The position numbers and the translations under genes are program-made. 64,000 nt of DNA, taken from NCBI GenBank assembly GCA_040386595.1, contig JAZKFE010000003.1:62001-126000 (forward strand), in the 5' to 3' direction. The notes under the pieces were generated by a model, which worked only from the letters and a program-made list of their open reading frames with translations, was not told the origin of the DNA and did no database searches. Below are positions 9,399 to 18,307 of the stretch, piece by piece; within the stretch, counting starts at the first letter, position 1; the number at the start of each line of letters is the position of its first letter. The DNA comes from JAKFVC01 sp040386595. Its GTDB lineage: Bacteria; Planctomycetota; Planctomycetia; Planctomycetales; Planctomycetaceae.

Positions 9399-11648
9399 TC
9401 ACTGCTTGAGATATTGGCTCGTCAATGATTGTTTCGCTCCCAGCAACTCTTTCGGTGTGCCTTCAAAAATAATTTGACCGCCCTTCTGGCCCCCTTCTGG
9501 CCCCATGTCGATGATCCAGTCGGCGCTGCTGATAACATCCAGATTGTGTTCGATGACGATGACCGTGTTGCCCCCTTCGACCAGGCGATTCATGATTTCG
9601 ATGAGGTGGGTAATATCGGACATGTGCAGACCAGTAGTCGGTTCGTCCAGCACATAGATGCTGCCCTGTTTGTGGAGTTCACTGGCCAGCTTGATACGCT
9701 GACATTCTCCACCGGACAGGGTGCTTAACGGTTGACCGAGGGTGAGGTAATCCAGACCAACGTCGCTCAGCGCCTGCATTTTCGACTTGATTGCTGGTAG
9801 CGTAAAGAATTCCAACGCCTGCCTCACGGTCATATCCAGCACATCCACAATGGATTTGCCGTTCAAGTGGTACGCCAGCACCTCGTCCTTGAACCGCTTG
9901 CCGTGACAGACTTCGCAGGGAAGGGCCACTTCCTGCAAAAACGCCAGATCCTGATAGATCTTGCCGGCTCCCTGGCAGTTCTCGCACGCCCCTTTGGAAT
10001 TGAAGCTAAACAGCCCCGCGTCCACCTTATTCGCTTTGGCAAATGCCTTGCGAACTTCGTCCATGATTCCGGTGTAGGTCGCCGGGTTCGAACGACTCGA
10101 CACGCCAATCGGCGCCTGGTCAATCACCACAGAGTCGGGATGCTGCCGCAAAAACGCTCCGTGAATCAGCGAGCTCTTCCCGGATCCAGCCACGCCGGTA
10201 ATCACCGTCAGCACGCTCGTCGGAATATCCACGCTGACGTCTTGCAGATTGTTGGCGCTCGCGTGCTTGATCGGCAGCTTGCCCTTGGCCTTGCGGAACT
10301 TGTCCTTGATCGCGACATTCCGCTGCAAGAACTGCGCGGTCAGCGTTTTACTCTTCACCAGTCCCGCGTAAGTCCCTTCATAGACCACATGTCCCCCTTC
10401 GCTTCCGGCGCGCGGTCCCATGTCCACAATATGGTCGGCGACCTTCATCACCGCCGGGTCATGCTCCACCACAATCACTGTGTTTCCCTTGTCGCGCAGG
10501 GATTGCAGCAGTTCGTTCATGCGATGAACATCGCGCGGATGCAGGCCCACGCTCGGCTCATCAAAAATATACAGCGCGTCCACAAGCCCACTCGTCAGGT
10601 GCTTGACCATTTTCACACGCTGCGATTCTCCACCCGAAAGCGTGTCGGTCTGGCGGTCCAGGCTCAAATACTCCAAGCCAATATTCACCAGCTGTTGCAG
10701 CCGGTGCGTCAGCTCCTGCACCAGTGGGGCCGCGACAGGGGTGGTGATCTCCTGGATGACCGGAATCAGCTCATCCACCTCCATCGACGATAGCTGCGCG
10801 ATGTTTCGCCCGTCGATCTTGCAGCCCAGGACAGCCTGGCTCAGCCGTGCGCCGTGGCACAGCGGGCACGGCCCCATCGAGATGAACGGCTCCACCGCTT
10901 TCTGGGTCCGTTCCGACAACGTTTTGAGGTCGCGGGCGATGTACTTCTGGTAGAACTTACTCGCGACGCCTTCAAAAGTGATGTTGATATCTTTGCCGGC
11001 AATTTTCGTTTTGATTTTATAAGGTTCGCTGTAGAGCAGCAGATCCATCTCGGCTTTCGAAAAGTCCTTCAGTTTTTTATCGGCATTGAACAATCCCGTT
11101 TGAATGCAGACGCTCCAGGCCCATGAATCGACCTGGTATTCAGGAAGCAGCATGGCCCCTTTGTTAAGCGACAGCGACAGATCGAGAGCCTTTTCCAGAT
11201 TGAGGCCCACCTTCCGCCCCATGCCGCTACATTCGGGGCACATCCCTTGCGCGTCATTGAACGAAAACGCATTCGCGTAGCCCGCATACGGCTTCCCCAC
11301 GCGTGAAAACAGCAGCCGCAGCAGCGTCGCAATATCGGTCACCGTCCCCACCGTCGAATGCGAACCGCCGCCGAGTCGCTTCTGATCGACAATCACGGCC
11401 ATGCTGAGATTCTCGATCGCGTCCGCATCCGGCTGCGGATACCGCGGCAGAAAGTTCCGCACGAAGAAGCTCAGGTTCTCATACAGCCGCCGTTGCGCTT
11501 CCGATGCGAGCGTGTCAAACACCAGCGAAGATTTGCCCGACCCCGACACGCCAGTAAAAATCGTAATTTTACGTTTGGGCAGCCGGAGCGACACATCCTT
11601 GAGATTGTTTTCGCGAGCCCCGCGCACTTCGATATACTCTTGCGACAT
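9399..11648 (-). CDS. UvrA-like ABC ATPase (short excinuclease-A paralogue)
   Basis: 749 aa from ATG 11648, which has a good AGGAG 6 nt upstream; the frame is open 45 codons further but without such a site. Two ABC cassettes are present: Walker A GVSGSGKSS at residues 33-41 and GVAGSGKSS near 485-493, with signatures LSGGESQRVKM and LSGGECQRIKL. Zinc-finger cysteine pairs (CPECSGMG, CPLCHG, CENCQGAG, CEVCHGKRF) and the UvrA-type pattern VDQKRLGGGSHSTVGTVTDI are visible. At about 750 residues it is shorter than canonical UvrA (about 940), as in UvrA2/drug-resistance-type paralogues that lack part of the UvrB-binding insertion. It probably binds DNA lesions or intercalators; the exact role is uncertain. 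No uvrB or uvrC is nearby. Confidence 0.9.
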   Translation of the reverse strand: MSQEYIEVRGARENNLKDVSLRLPKRKITIFTGVSGSGKSSLVFDTLASEAQRRLYENLSFFVRNFLPRYPQPDADAIENLSMAVIVDQKRLGGGSHSTVGTVTDIATLLRLLFSRVGKPYAGYANAFSFNDAQGMCPECSGMGRKVGLNLEKALDLSLSLNKGAMLLPEYQVDSWAWSVCIQTGLFNADKKLKDFSKAEMDLLLYSEPYKIKTKIAGKDINITFEGVASKFYQKYIARDLKTLSERTQKAVEPFISMGPCPLCHGARLSQAVLGCKIDGRNIAQLSSMEVDELIPVIQEITTPVAAPLVQELTHRLQQLVNIGLEYLSLDRQTDTLSGGESQRVKMVKHLTSGLVDALYIFDEPSVGLHPRDVHRMNELLQSLRDKGNTVIVVEHDPAVMKVADHIVDMGPRAGSEGGHVVYEGTYAGLVKSKTLTAQFLQRNVAIKDKFRKAKGKLPIKHASANNLQDVSVDIPTSVLTVITGVAGSGKSSLIHGAFLRQHPDSVVIDQAPIGVSSRSNPATYTGIMDEVRKAFAKANKVDAGLFSFNSKGACENCQGAGKIYQDLAFLQEVALPCEVCHGKRFKDEVLAYHLNGKSIVDVLDMTVRQALEFFTLPAIKSKMQALSDVGLDYLTLGQPLSTLSGGECQRIKLASELHKQGSIYVLDEPTTGLHMSDITHLIEIMNRLVEGGNTVIVIEHNLDVISSADWIIDMGPEGGQKGGQIIFEGTPKELLGAKQSLTSQYLKQ

Positions 11649-11725
11649 TTTATCTCCTTGCGTCCGTATTGTGGGCCTCACGTTATAGCTATTCCCATCC
11701 CTCAAGCCAACAAGCCGTTTAAAAA

Positions 11726-12010
11726 TTAGTGTTTGTAGATTGGCGGGCTGGCGGAGATAAGATGATCTTCCGGTATTATCCAAAACTCAGCACGAGAACC
11801 ACCAAGCCCCCCTTCCGACTTGCGTTTGCACTGTGGATCACCGAACCATACTGCAACGTGCTCATCCGGCACGTTCGGATCCCCTTCAATTCCAACAACA
11901 ACGGCTAGGAGCCCGTCGAGTTCGACGAGATCACCGCGCGCTAGTAGGCCCATGTAGTTGCTCGCTTCTTGTACAGATTGCATTTCTTGGCAATTGGCAG
12001 GAAGAGCCAC
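11726..12010 (-). CDS. Small hypothetical protein
   Basis: 94 aa from GTG 12010, preceded by GGAAGAA. The central sequence (ARGDLVELDGLLAVVVGIEGDPNVPDEHVAVWFGDP) looks like a small beta-barrel and the C-terminus (WIIPEDHLISA) fits a folded domain, so it is probably real. It follows the bL12-like gene on the same strand with a 151-nt gap. No family was recognised. Confidence 0.55.
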   Translation of the reverse strand: MALPANCQEMQSVQEASNYMGLLARGDLVELDGLLAVVVGIEGDPNVPDEHVAVWFGDPQCKRKSEGGLGGSRAEFWIIPEDHLISASPPIYKH

Positions 12011-12161
12011 TTCTTCCTAAAGACAATAGAGGTGGCAGACCACAGCTGCATGGTAATGCGTAATCGAACGCCGTACCGAGCCGCGTTGTTAAGGGAACGG
12101 ATTTCGGCTATTTCACCACCCGATAACGAGACAGGCTTCGAGCAAGAGGCCAAGAGCCTAA

Positions 12162-12839
12162 CTACACCGACCGCCATCGAAACGCTGGCTCTACCCGAAG
12201 AGACAACCCTTCAGCGGAATACCGATCGGCAATCTCCGACACTTCCAGAGCCGTCGCATCTTCCGTTAGAGGCGCCCCGCTGTCTAGCAACTGCCGGGCA
12301 CTCTGAAGTCCTTTCCCAAGCACTCGCCCCAACCGGACGATTACTTGGTTACGAGTTCCTCGCTCCCATGCCACCCAAACGTTGTATCGAGTCGTATCGG
12401 CGGCCTGTTCGACACGCTCCGCGAAACGCAGATATGCTTCTGACTCGACGAACTCAACCAAAGCGGCCAAGACCGATCGAATGTTATCTTCAGGGCTACG
12501 AGTAAGGACTTGTCGAATGTCCTCACTCAGAATCGGAGCGTTCCGAGAAAGCTGTATACTCTCCACCTCACCCAAAAGAGGCACAGAAAACCGAACCTCT
12601 GCCGCGCGGAGTAGTGCCAGCACACGCATTTCCATGTCGGACCGTATCGGTACTAACTCATTATCGAAATACAGCCGTCCAGGCAGATAAGTAAGAGACG
12701 GACTCAGTTGCGGGAAGGAGTGTTGAACGAGCATCACCGTGTGTTGGCGTCCGATTTCGTCGGTAGCCTGCAGCAACGTCGTACCACAGTCGAGAGCATA
12801 CGCGAATTGGTAGACCATCAAACTTGCTGGAAGCTCCAT
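12162..12839 (-). CDS. Hypothetical protein with a bL12-like C-terminal domain
   Basis: 225 aa from ATG 12839, which has a GGAG about 8 nt upstream. The N-terminal 110 residues are unrecognised. The last 70 residues (RLGRVLGKGLQSARQLLDSGAP ... ALEVSEIADRYSAEGLSLRVEP) resemble the C-terminal domain of ribosomal protein bL12 (LKEAKxLVExxP ... AxxxxxxLExAGAxVE). Similar modules occur in stand-alone bacterial proteins of unknown role. The domain call is from pattern only. It probably forms a unit with the small gene at 11726. Confidence 0.6.
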   Translation of the reverse strand: MELPASLMVYQFAYALDCGTTLLQATDEIGRQHTVMLVQHSFPQLSPSLTYLPGRLYFDNELVPIRSDMEMRVLALLRAAEVRFSVPLLGEVESIQLSRNAPILSEDIRQVLTRSPEDNIRSVLAALVEFVESEAYLRFAERVEQAADTTRYNVWVAWERGTRNQVIVRLGRVLGKGLQSARQLLDSGAPLTEDATALEVSEIADRYSAEGLSLRVEPAFRWRSV

Positions 12840-12849
12840 CCGCCACACT

Positions 12850-13042
12850 CCTCTTTGGAACTAATCTCTTTCTCACCCCACTCTTTTCAGAAATCGCAGT
12901 GCAAAACGAATTGCACACCTCGATTTTCCTGGGTTTCGGGCTTGCCTGCAAACCTTTTGCCGACAGTAGAGCTTGCGGAGTACATTCTCACATCCCCCCG
13001 TCGCACTCGGAGATCAGGTCGTTCAGCCAGCTTCCCCCTCCC
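12850..13042. other. Intergenic stretch
   Basis: About 190 bases upstream of the bL12-like gene and downstream of the DUF1801 gene, both leftward. It must hold the promoter of the former. No clear hairpin, palindrome or coding stretch was seen. Confidence 0.4.
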
Positions 13043-13492
13043 TCAATCGCTTTTGAGGTTCTTCTTAGAGCGGGTAGGGCTCGCGGAGGTTCGCGCTGAA
13101 ATGTTCAGCGCGACGGCGGCGAGAATCAGCGCCTTCAACGCCTTTTCATCAATCTTGTCGCCCTCATGAATATCGATGGCGCGTCTGGTGTTGCCGTCGA
13201 GACTGGAATTGAAGAGGCCTGATGGATCCTCCAACGAGGCGCCGTGGGCGAAGGTCAGCTTCACGGCGCTCTTGTACGTCTCGCCGGTGCAGATGATTCC
13301 GTGATGCGACCAGACGGGTACCCCCACCATCCCATTCGACGGCTTCTTCCATTTCTGCTCCTCAACGATCTCGGGGTCGGCCTGCTTGATGAGCGTTCGC
13401 ACTCGCGCGAGCGTCTCGCCACGCCAGTCGCTCAACTGCGAGGGAGAATCTTCTCCTGCCTCTTCCTGCGAGCCGCTCTTCGCCTTCTTCAT
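13043..13492 (-). CDS. DUF1801 (YdhG-like) protein
   Basis: 149 aa. The pattern WRGETLARVRTLIKQADPEIVEEQKWKKPSNGMVGVPVW followed by HHGIICTGETYKSAVKLTFAHGASL is typical of the DUF1801/YdhG family; a B. subtilis member (YdhG) was proposed as an iron chaperone related to frataxin. The C-terminus is basic. A second DUF1801 protein lies 900 nt upstream on the same strand. Function in this organism is unknown. Confidence 0.8.
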   Translation of the reverse strand: MKKAKSGSQEEAGEDSPSQLSDWRGETLARVRTLIKQADPEIVEEQKWKKPSNGMVGVPVWSHHGIICTGETYKSAVKLTFAHGASLEDPSGLFNSSLDGNTRRAIDIHEGDKIDEKALKALILAAVALNISARTSASPTRSKKNLKSD

Positions 13493-13554
13493 GATCGTTG
13501 TCGCTTTCTTGATGGTAGATTCTGTACTTCCCTCATAGGCTCAGTGCGGACGTT

Positions 13555-14235
13555 TCAAAGCGTGCGGCCGAAATCCGCTGTCGCGCGATCTAACCAGTCC
13601 TCGTACCAGTCAAAGAAACCGAAAAGTCGATGAGGATTGACCAGTAAGTCGCTTCGTCCTCGCTCTTTTCGCGACCAAGTGTAGACCCCTTCAGGCATCA
13701 ACGCACACAACGCGGTTTGAGGCTCAACGATTTCCGCAGTTAGTCCAAACACCTTTCCTCGCATTGGTCCGTACGTGACAATACACGTGTATGCACCACA
13801 TCCGCTCTCTGAAATGATGAGCAAGTGCTGATCCGAATTAACAGAGATCCCCAGCGCGGAATTAGCGCCGGTTGCTTCCCACTTGTTCTGAATTGCAGCG
13901 ATGTGGGCCAGAGTGATTTCGGCGGCGTTTTCGACCTCACCTCCGGTCCCGGCCTCATCATCAATGTATGGTGGCGCGAACACCTTCTCCAGCGATAAAA
14001 GTCCGTAGTCAGGGCCCGCGCCCCAACCCACCCTCAATAGCCAGTCGCGATACTCTTCCGGCAATGTAAAGCCTAGTTCTACCTCTTTCGCAACAATCTG
14101 ATCGCTCACAATTGTATGAACTCGATACCCGTGCCCCGACGGGGAACCGGCACCAAATAATGCGAGTTTTTTGTCGAGATTGCGAACAGTCGTCAGTTTT
14201 TGGTGCAATCGCTCGATGAGTTCAGGTGTCGGCAT
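13555..14235 (-). CDS. SMI1/KNR4 family protein
   Basis: 226 aa. The core motif LGFTLPEEYRDWLLRVGWGAGPDYGLLSLEKV matches the SMI1/KNR4 (SUKH) fold, followed by DQHLLIISESGCGAYTCIVT and a C-terminal WYEDWLDRA helix. SUKH proteins often act as immunity proteins against secreted nucleases or other toxins, but many solitary members exist and no toxin gene is visible here. It sits between two DUF1801 genes, all leftward. Confidence 0.82.
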   Translation of the reverse strand: MPTPELIERLHQKLTTVRNLDKKLALFGAGSPSGHGYRVHTIVSDQIVAKEVELGFTLPEEYRDWLLRVGWGAGPDYGLLSLEKVFAPPYIDDEAGTGGEVENAAEITLAHIAAIQNKWEATGANSALGISVNSDQHLLIISESGCGAYTCIVTYGPMRGKVFGLTAEIVEPQTALCALMPEGVYTWSRKERGRSDLLVNPHRLFGFFDWYEDWLDRATADFGRTL

Positions 14236-14367
14236 GGTCCTTCCTTATTGCAACCTCTCAATGTCCACTCTCGACGACCGGAGGATATTTACAACGAAAG
14301 CTGACAGGCAAACCGCGAACCGTCCCACCATCTAGTGCGTCGCGACGGTATCGACGCGGCGTCTATA

Positions 14368-14865
14368 TCACATTCGTTCCCCGGGAAATTGGCTGGCCTG
14401 CTGCACCCAATCGGCGAACTGCGCTTCGTCGAGCGGATCAGCCTCGCGGATGTCGAGGTAGCGCACGTCCTTTTGTTTGGACTCGCCTGGGGGAACAGGG
14501 TGCAACGACGCGCCGCGAAAGAAAGCCACCTTGATGTACTTCGTGAAGCAATGAATACCGAGGAACCAACCCTGGTTTTCAATTCCGTACAGCGGCGAGT
14601 TCCATTTGACCGCCTTGTGCACACCGGGAACAGTGCGCTCAATAATCTCATCGAGACGACGTCCGAGGTCGCTTTTCCAACCTGGCATCGCCGCAATGTA
14701 GGCCTGCACGGAAGCATCGCCGTCCCCCTTCGCGATCTGAGGGTTGCCGCCTGAAAGCAGTTTCGGCTCCGCAGCCTGGGGTGACTGCGACTTCGGTACC
14801 GTCTTTTGCGATTTGGCCGCTTGGACCACGGCTTGTTTTACAACTTTCTCTGACTTTTTGGCCAT
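14368..14865 (-). CDS. DUF1801 domain protein
   Basis: 165 aa from ATG 14865, chosen because AGGGA lies 8-9 nt upstream. A lysine/alanine/proline-rich N-terminal tail (about 45 residues) leads into the DUF1801 domain: SVQAYIAAMPGWKSDLGRRLDEII, VKWNSPLYGIENQGWFLGIHCFTKYIKVAFFRGASL and VRYLDIREADPLDEAQFADWVQQA. The two DUF1801 copies here are divergent. It lies 18 nt after the small membrane protein gene at 14883, suggesting one transcript. Confidence 0.82.
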   Translation of the reverse strand: MAKKSEKVVKQAVVQAAKSQKTVPKSQSPQAAEPKLLSGGNPQIAKGDGDASVQAYIAAMPGWKSDLGRRLDEIIERTVPGVHKAVKWNSPLYGIENQGWFLGIHCFTKYIKVAFFRGASLHPVPPGESKQKDVRYLDIREADPLDEAQFADWVQQASQFPGERM

Positions 14866-14882
14866 TATATTCCCTTCCGTCA

Positions 14883-15107
14883 TCACTCGCTGGAGGCCCC
14901 TGCGGATCTTTTCGATATCAATCGTTGAACAACATGACCTTTCCACATCCACAATCCCGTCAGGATGAGTACGGGCAGGAAGACATACCGAGTCGGGCCA
15001 GCGTAATTGGGGATTTCTTCAAATGGACTATAAACATAACCGATGATCGGAATACTAAAGATAATATGAATCCAGCGAAGAATCGAACGTTTAGTGCCTT
15101 GGTTCAT
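14883..15107 (-). CDS. Small two-helix membrane protein
   Basis: 74 aa from ATG 15107. Two hydrophobic helices (WIHIIFSIPIIGYVYSP and YVFLPVLILTGLWMWKG) are separated by a short loop containing EIPNYAGP; the C-terminus is basic. The frame is open much further upstream but that part is low-complexity and not protein-like. Small proteins with this pattern occur beside ArsR and SRPBCC genes in other bacteria (recollection, not checked), and here it lies 250 nt downstream of that pair on the same strand. Function is unknown. Confidence 0.7.
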   Translation of the reverse strand: MNQGTKRSILRWIHIIFSIPIIGYVYSPFEEIPNYAGPTRYVFLPVLILTGLWMWKGHVVQRLISKRSAGASSE

Positions 15108-15357
15108 GATATTGAGGTGTCTGAATTGGTGAGTGTGCGTGTGGATATTGTGAATGCTCGTCGCGACTCTTTGATTATGGCCAAGCAGATTTTGCAGCTC
15201 CGCGATTGATACTGGCGAGCCCGGCGGCGTGAGCCCCGGGATTCCTCGTAAATCCGCAGATTTGCTAAGCCACGAAGAATCCGGGGACTGACGCCATCCG
15301 GCATCGCCCGATGCTGTTTGTTTTGTAGGTCTACTATTGGTTCGGCTTCGGAAATGG

Positions 15358-15810
15358 CTACTCTTGCTTCGTGCGAACAGATGCATTACGGGCCGCGACG
15401 ACAGCAGGAAGTTGCCCGAGCATCTTCGCCCAACCGTATTCGGCTCCGCGGAAAGCTTGTTCGCTCCAAGACTCCGAAATGTCAAAGCCGGAGTGCTCGA
15501 AGAGGACTCGCGTTCCTTCACCGTCGGGTTCGAGCTGGAAGCTCACCCGTGTATCAACGAGTCCTCCGGCCGACCACGAGAATGCCAGCCGACTGGGCGG
15601 TTCGCACTCTAGCACCTCGCAGTGCACAATCATTCCGTCGAAGCCGACCTTGGGATTTGCCGGCACGCGGAACGTGAACTGATGGCCGACGCGCGGCTCC
15701 ATGTCGTTCGGGAACATCCACTCGGCGAGCGTGGCGCTGTCAGTGATCGCCCGCCAGACCTGCTCGCGCGGCTGGGGAATCGGAATCTCTCTGCGAATCG
15801 TTTTAGTCAT
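15358..15810 (-). CDS. SRPBCC/AHSA1-domain protein
   Basis: 150 aa. START-like AHSA1 pattern: IPIPQPREQVWRAITDSATLAEWM at the start, PPSRLAFSWSAG in the middle, and the C-terminal region around W.KML.QL. The ATG at 15810 overlaps the ArsR stop by 4 nt, so the two are translationally coupled. ArsR-AHSA1 pairs are very common in bacteria; the ligand is usually unknown. It probably binds a small hydrophobic compound. Confidence 0.9.
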   Translation of the reverse strand: MTKTIRREIPIPQPREQVWRAITDSATLAEWMFPNDMEPRVGHQFTFRVPANPKVGFDGMIVHCEVLECEPPSRLAFSWSAGGLVDTRVSFQLEPDGEGTRVLFEHSGFDISESWSEQAFRGAEYGWAKMLGQLPAVVAARNASVRTKQE

Positions 15811-16139
15811 TCTTCGCTCTTTTTAGATAACAGCTTCTGCAGACGCTGGAGGTGGTCGTCCCAGAATCGCTCGTATTGCGAGATCCAATCCCGCACCGGG
15901 CCGAGTCGTTCGGGGACGAAGTGGTAACGACGTTCGCGGCCGTGCCGCTGTTCGGTCACGAGACCAGAATCGAGCAAGATGCGGAGGTGCTGGGAGACCG
16001 CCGGGCGACTCATCTCGAAGTGGCCAGCAATCACATTCACAGAACGGTCGGCCTCAATGAGCAGATCCAGCATCCGGCGTCGCGCAGGATGGCTGATCGC
16101 AGTGAACACATCGGGCTCGCGATCGGAAGTTGAAACCAT
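15807..16139 (-). CDS. ArsR-family transcriptional regulator
   Basis: 110 aa from ATG 16139. Winged helix: VFTAISHPARRRMLDLLIEADRSVNVIAGHFEMSRPAVSQHLRILLDSGLVTEQRHGRERRY. There is no ELCVCDL-type metal site, so it is probably the non-metal subgroup that accompanies AHSA1 proteins. First gene of the pair with the SRPBCC protein (ATGA overlap). The 276 nt up to the divergent DUF2252 gene should hold its promoter; no clear operator palindrome was seen there. Confidence 0.9.
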   Translation of the reverse strand: MVSTSDREPDVFTAISHPARRRMLDLLIEADRSVNVIAGHFEMSRPAVSQHLRILLDSGLVTEQRHGRERRYHFVPERLGPVRDWISQYERFWDDHLQRLQKLLSKKSEE

Positions 16140-16415
16140 GTCGCCAATATACGTAAGCAAGCCCAACCAGTCCCGCTGCCCGGTGACAATGCGATGACCG
16201 TGGAATCGGAGAGTATTGAAAACGCTCTGAAGCGACTGAATCGCTCACCGCTCTTTTTGCTCTGACAAAACGAACCGCAGAACCACGCGCAACGCGAGTA
16301 TCCACCACGTGAACAGAGAGCTATGATTGGAGTGGCGATCGCCACATCTCCTGAATTTTAGAGCGGCACCAGAACTGCATCCCGACGTTCCTTCGATTTT
16401 GATTCACGAGCACTT

Positions 16416-17933
16416 ATGGCAAAAGAATCGTCTCCAGAGCAGTTAAGCTCCACTGACCACGAAACAGATTCCGTCTTGTCCGGCACCAATCCCCAGGATT
16501 TGCGAGGACTGCGAGAGTTTTGGCACACCACCGCCTTGTTTGAACCGGGGCGGAAGCTGGACTCAATGCAGACTCGTTACGAACAGGGGAAAGCATTACG
16601 GGAGCAGACGCCACGCGAGTCGCATGCCGCGTTGGTTTCGACAGCGGATCGTGTTGATCCGTTAACCACGCTCCTGGCGAGCAATGCTGGACGAGAGACG
16701 AATTTGGTGCCGCTGCGAATGGGTCGCATGGCGGCATCGCCCTTTGCGTTCTTGCGCGGTGCGTGCGCAGTGATGGCCGGAGATCTGGCTCGGATGCCGA
16801 TCAGTGGCCCCCAGGTCGTCATCGACGGAGACGCCCACATCAACAATTTCGGCTTCTATGGAACTCCCCAACGCGATGTCGTGATCGACATTAACGACTT
16901 CGATGAAGCGACCGCAGGCCCGTGGGAATGGGACTTGAAACGACTGGCTGCCAGCGTCAATGTGGCCGGTCGTGAAAATGGACTTGATGCTGAAGAACGG
17001 CATTCGGCCGTCGTACGTTGCGTCACCGGCTATGCACAAAATGCGCAGCGTCTCATGAGATTTGGGATTCTGGAAACTTGGTCCTTGTTCGCCTACGCGG
17101 ACCTCGCACGGAACGACGCCGCACTGAAACGTGAGGGCATTCAAATCGGCAACAAGTCCCGAGCCATGATCACAAAGGTCCTGACGAAAGCGAGGCGGAC
17201 TCACAATGAAGCTCTGCTGACGAAAGTTGCCCGGCGACAAGCGGACGGCGGTTGGCGGTTTGTTGAAGACGCACCGATTCTGACGACCCTCGACGAGGAG
17301 ACACGTCAGAAGGTCATCGCGTCACTCATCGATTATGTTGAGACACTACCGCCTGAATACAGATTCATGTTACATCGTTACTCGGTCGCAGACGTCTGTC
17401 ATCGCGTAGTGGGAGTGGGCAGTGTGGGCTTACGAGCATATCTCGTATTGCTGTTTGGGAATGGAGACGACGATCCACTATTCCTACAAATCAAGGAAGC
17501 GGTCGAGCCGGCACATGCCCCGTACCTGCCACATGTGAAGTTCCGAATCGACCACGAAGGCCGCCGAGTGGTCAACATGCAGCGTACGCTGCAATCGCTG
17601 GGAGATCCGCTGCTCGGTTACACGACGATCGACAATCGGCACTACTTTGTACGGCAGATGAAAAATCTGAAGGCGTCGATGCCGCTGGAATGGCTCACAG
17701 GCGAACCGTTCGAGTTCTGGGGGTGGGCGTGTGGAGCACTATTGGCTCGAGCCCACGCTCGTACTGGCGACATCGCCAAGATCGCCGGATATATCGGCAA
17801 ATCCAACGTTTTCGCGGAAGCAATGGCCAACTTCGCCGAAGGCTATGGTGATCAAACCGAACACGACCATGCGACGCTCGTCGAAGCAATTCGAACAGGA
17901 AGTGTCCTGGCCGTCGCTGACGACAAACTATAA
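16416..17933 (+). CDS. DUF2252 family protein
   Basis: 505 aa. Family-specific motifs are present: PLRMGRMAASPFAFLRGA near residues 99-116, GDAHINNFG at 138-146, NDFDEATAGPWEWDLKRLAAS at 160-180, and a C-terminal WACGALLARAHART. The fold is expected to be aminoglycoside-phosphotransferase/kinase-like, with GDxHxxN and DFD resembling the catalytic and metal loops, but the substrate is not established. Start ATG 16416. It is monocistronic as far as can be seen. Confidence 0.9.
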   Translation: MAKESSPEQLSSTDHETDSVLSGTNPQDLRGLREFWHTTALFEPGRKLDSMQTRYEQGKALREQTPRESHAALVSTADRVDPLTTLLASNAGRETNLVPLRMGRMAASPFAFLRGACAVMAGDLARMPISGPQVVIDGDAHINNFGFYGTPQRDVVIDINDFDEATAGPWEWDLKRLAASVNVAGRENGLDAEERHSAVVRCVTGYAQNAQRLMRFGILETWSLFAYADLARNDAALKREGIQIGNKSRAMITKVLTKARRTHNEALLTKVARRQADGGWRFVEDAPILTTLDEETRQKVIASLIDYVETLPPEYRFMLHRYSVADVCHRVVGVGSVGLRAYLVLLFGNGDDDPLFLQIKEAVEPAHAPYLPHVKFRIDHEGRRVVNMQRTLQSLGDPLLGYTTIDNRHYFVRQMKNLKASMPLEWLTGEPFEFWGWACGALLARAHARTGDIAKIAGYIGKSNVFAEAMANFAEGYGDQTEHDHATLVEAIRTGSVLAVADDKL

Positions 17934-17989
17934 TCCGAACAGTAAATCTAATGGATGACCAGCCGAATTGATCAACACTGGGATTCCCG

Positions 17990-18262
17990 TTAACAACCAA
18001 ATTGAGACACCTCGACACCGGCATAGTGTCGACCGAGAATAAGGTCGCGAAGATCAGCGGGCTCGCTGGCCAGATAGAGCGAGTCACGGCGAATGAATGC
18101 GCACCACTCTCCCAGTTTCGAGGTCAATTCTTCGAGTTCTTGAATCGCCTTAACTCCACGCCGATAGGCATGTACGCCGTGCGTCTCGCGGACCTGATGA
18201 ATCAGCTCCACATTTTGTCCCGCCTGTGCCGCGGTCAGATTCGTGGTAGGATCAAAGATCAC
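17990..18262 (-). CDS. Possible small hypothetical protein
   Basis: 90 aa from GTG 18262; the frame stays open to 18370 but then overlaps the hydrolase gene on the other strand. Protein-like composition (VELIHQVRETHGVHAYRRGVKAIQELEELTSKLGEW, then SEPADLRDLILGRHYAGVEV). It would converge on the DUF2252 gene. The ribosome site is weak and no family was recognised, so it may be spurious. Confidence 0.35.
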   Translation of the reverse strand: MIFDPTTNLTAAQAGQNVELIHQVRETHGVHAYRRGVKAIQELEELTSKLGEWCAFIRRDSLYLASEPADLRDLILGRHYAGVEVSQFGC

Positions 18263-18307
18263 TTTCGTAGGTACACCTGGATTAACTTGAGCGTCAGGGA
18301 GGAAGCA

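Noticed and set aside
10081..10100. GGGTTCGAACG, which looks like a tRNA T-loop
   Set aside because: It lies inside the UvrA-like coding sequence and no acceptor or anticodon arm fits around it.
14883..15521. 212-residue version of the small membrane protein
   Set aside because: The first 138 residues overlap the SRPBCC gene end and are low-complexity; the ATG at 15107 begins the membrane-protein part.
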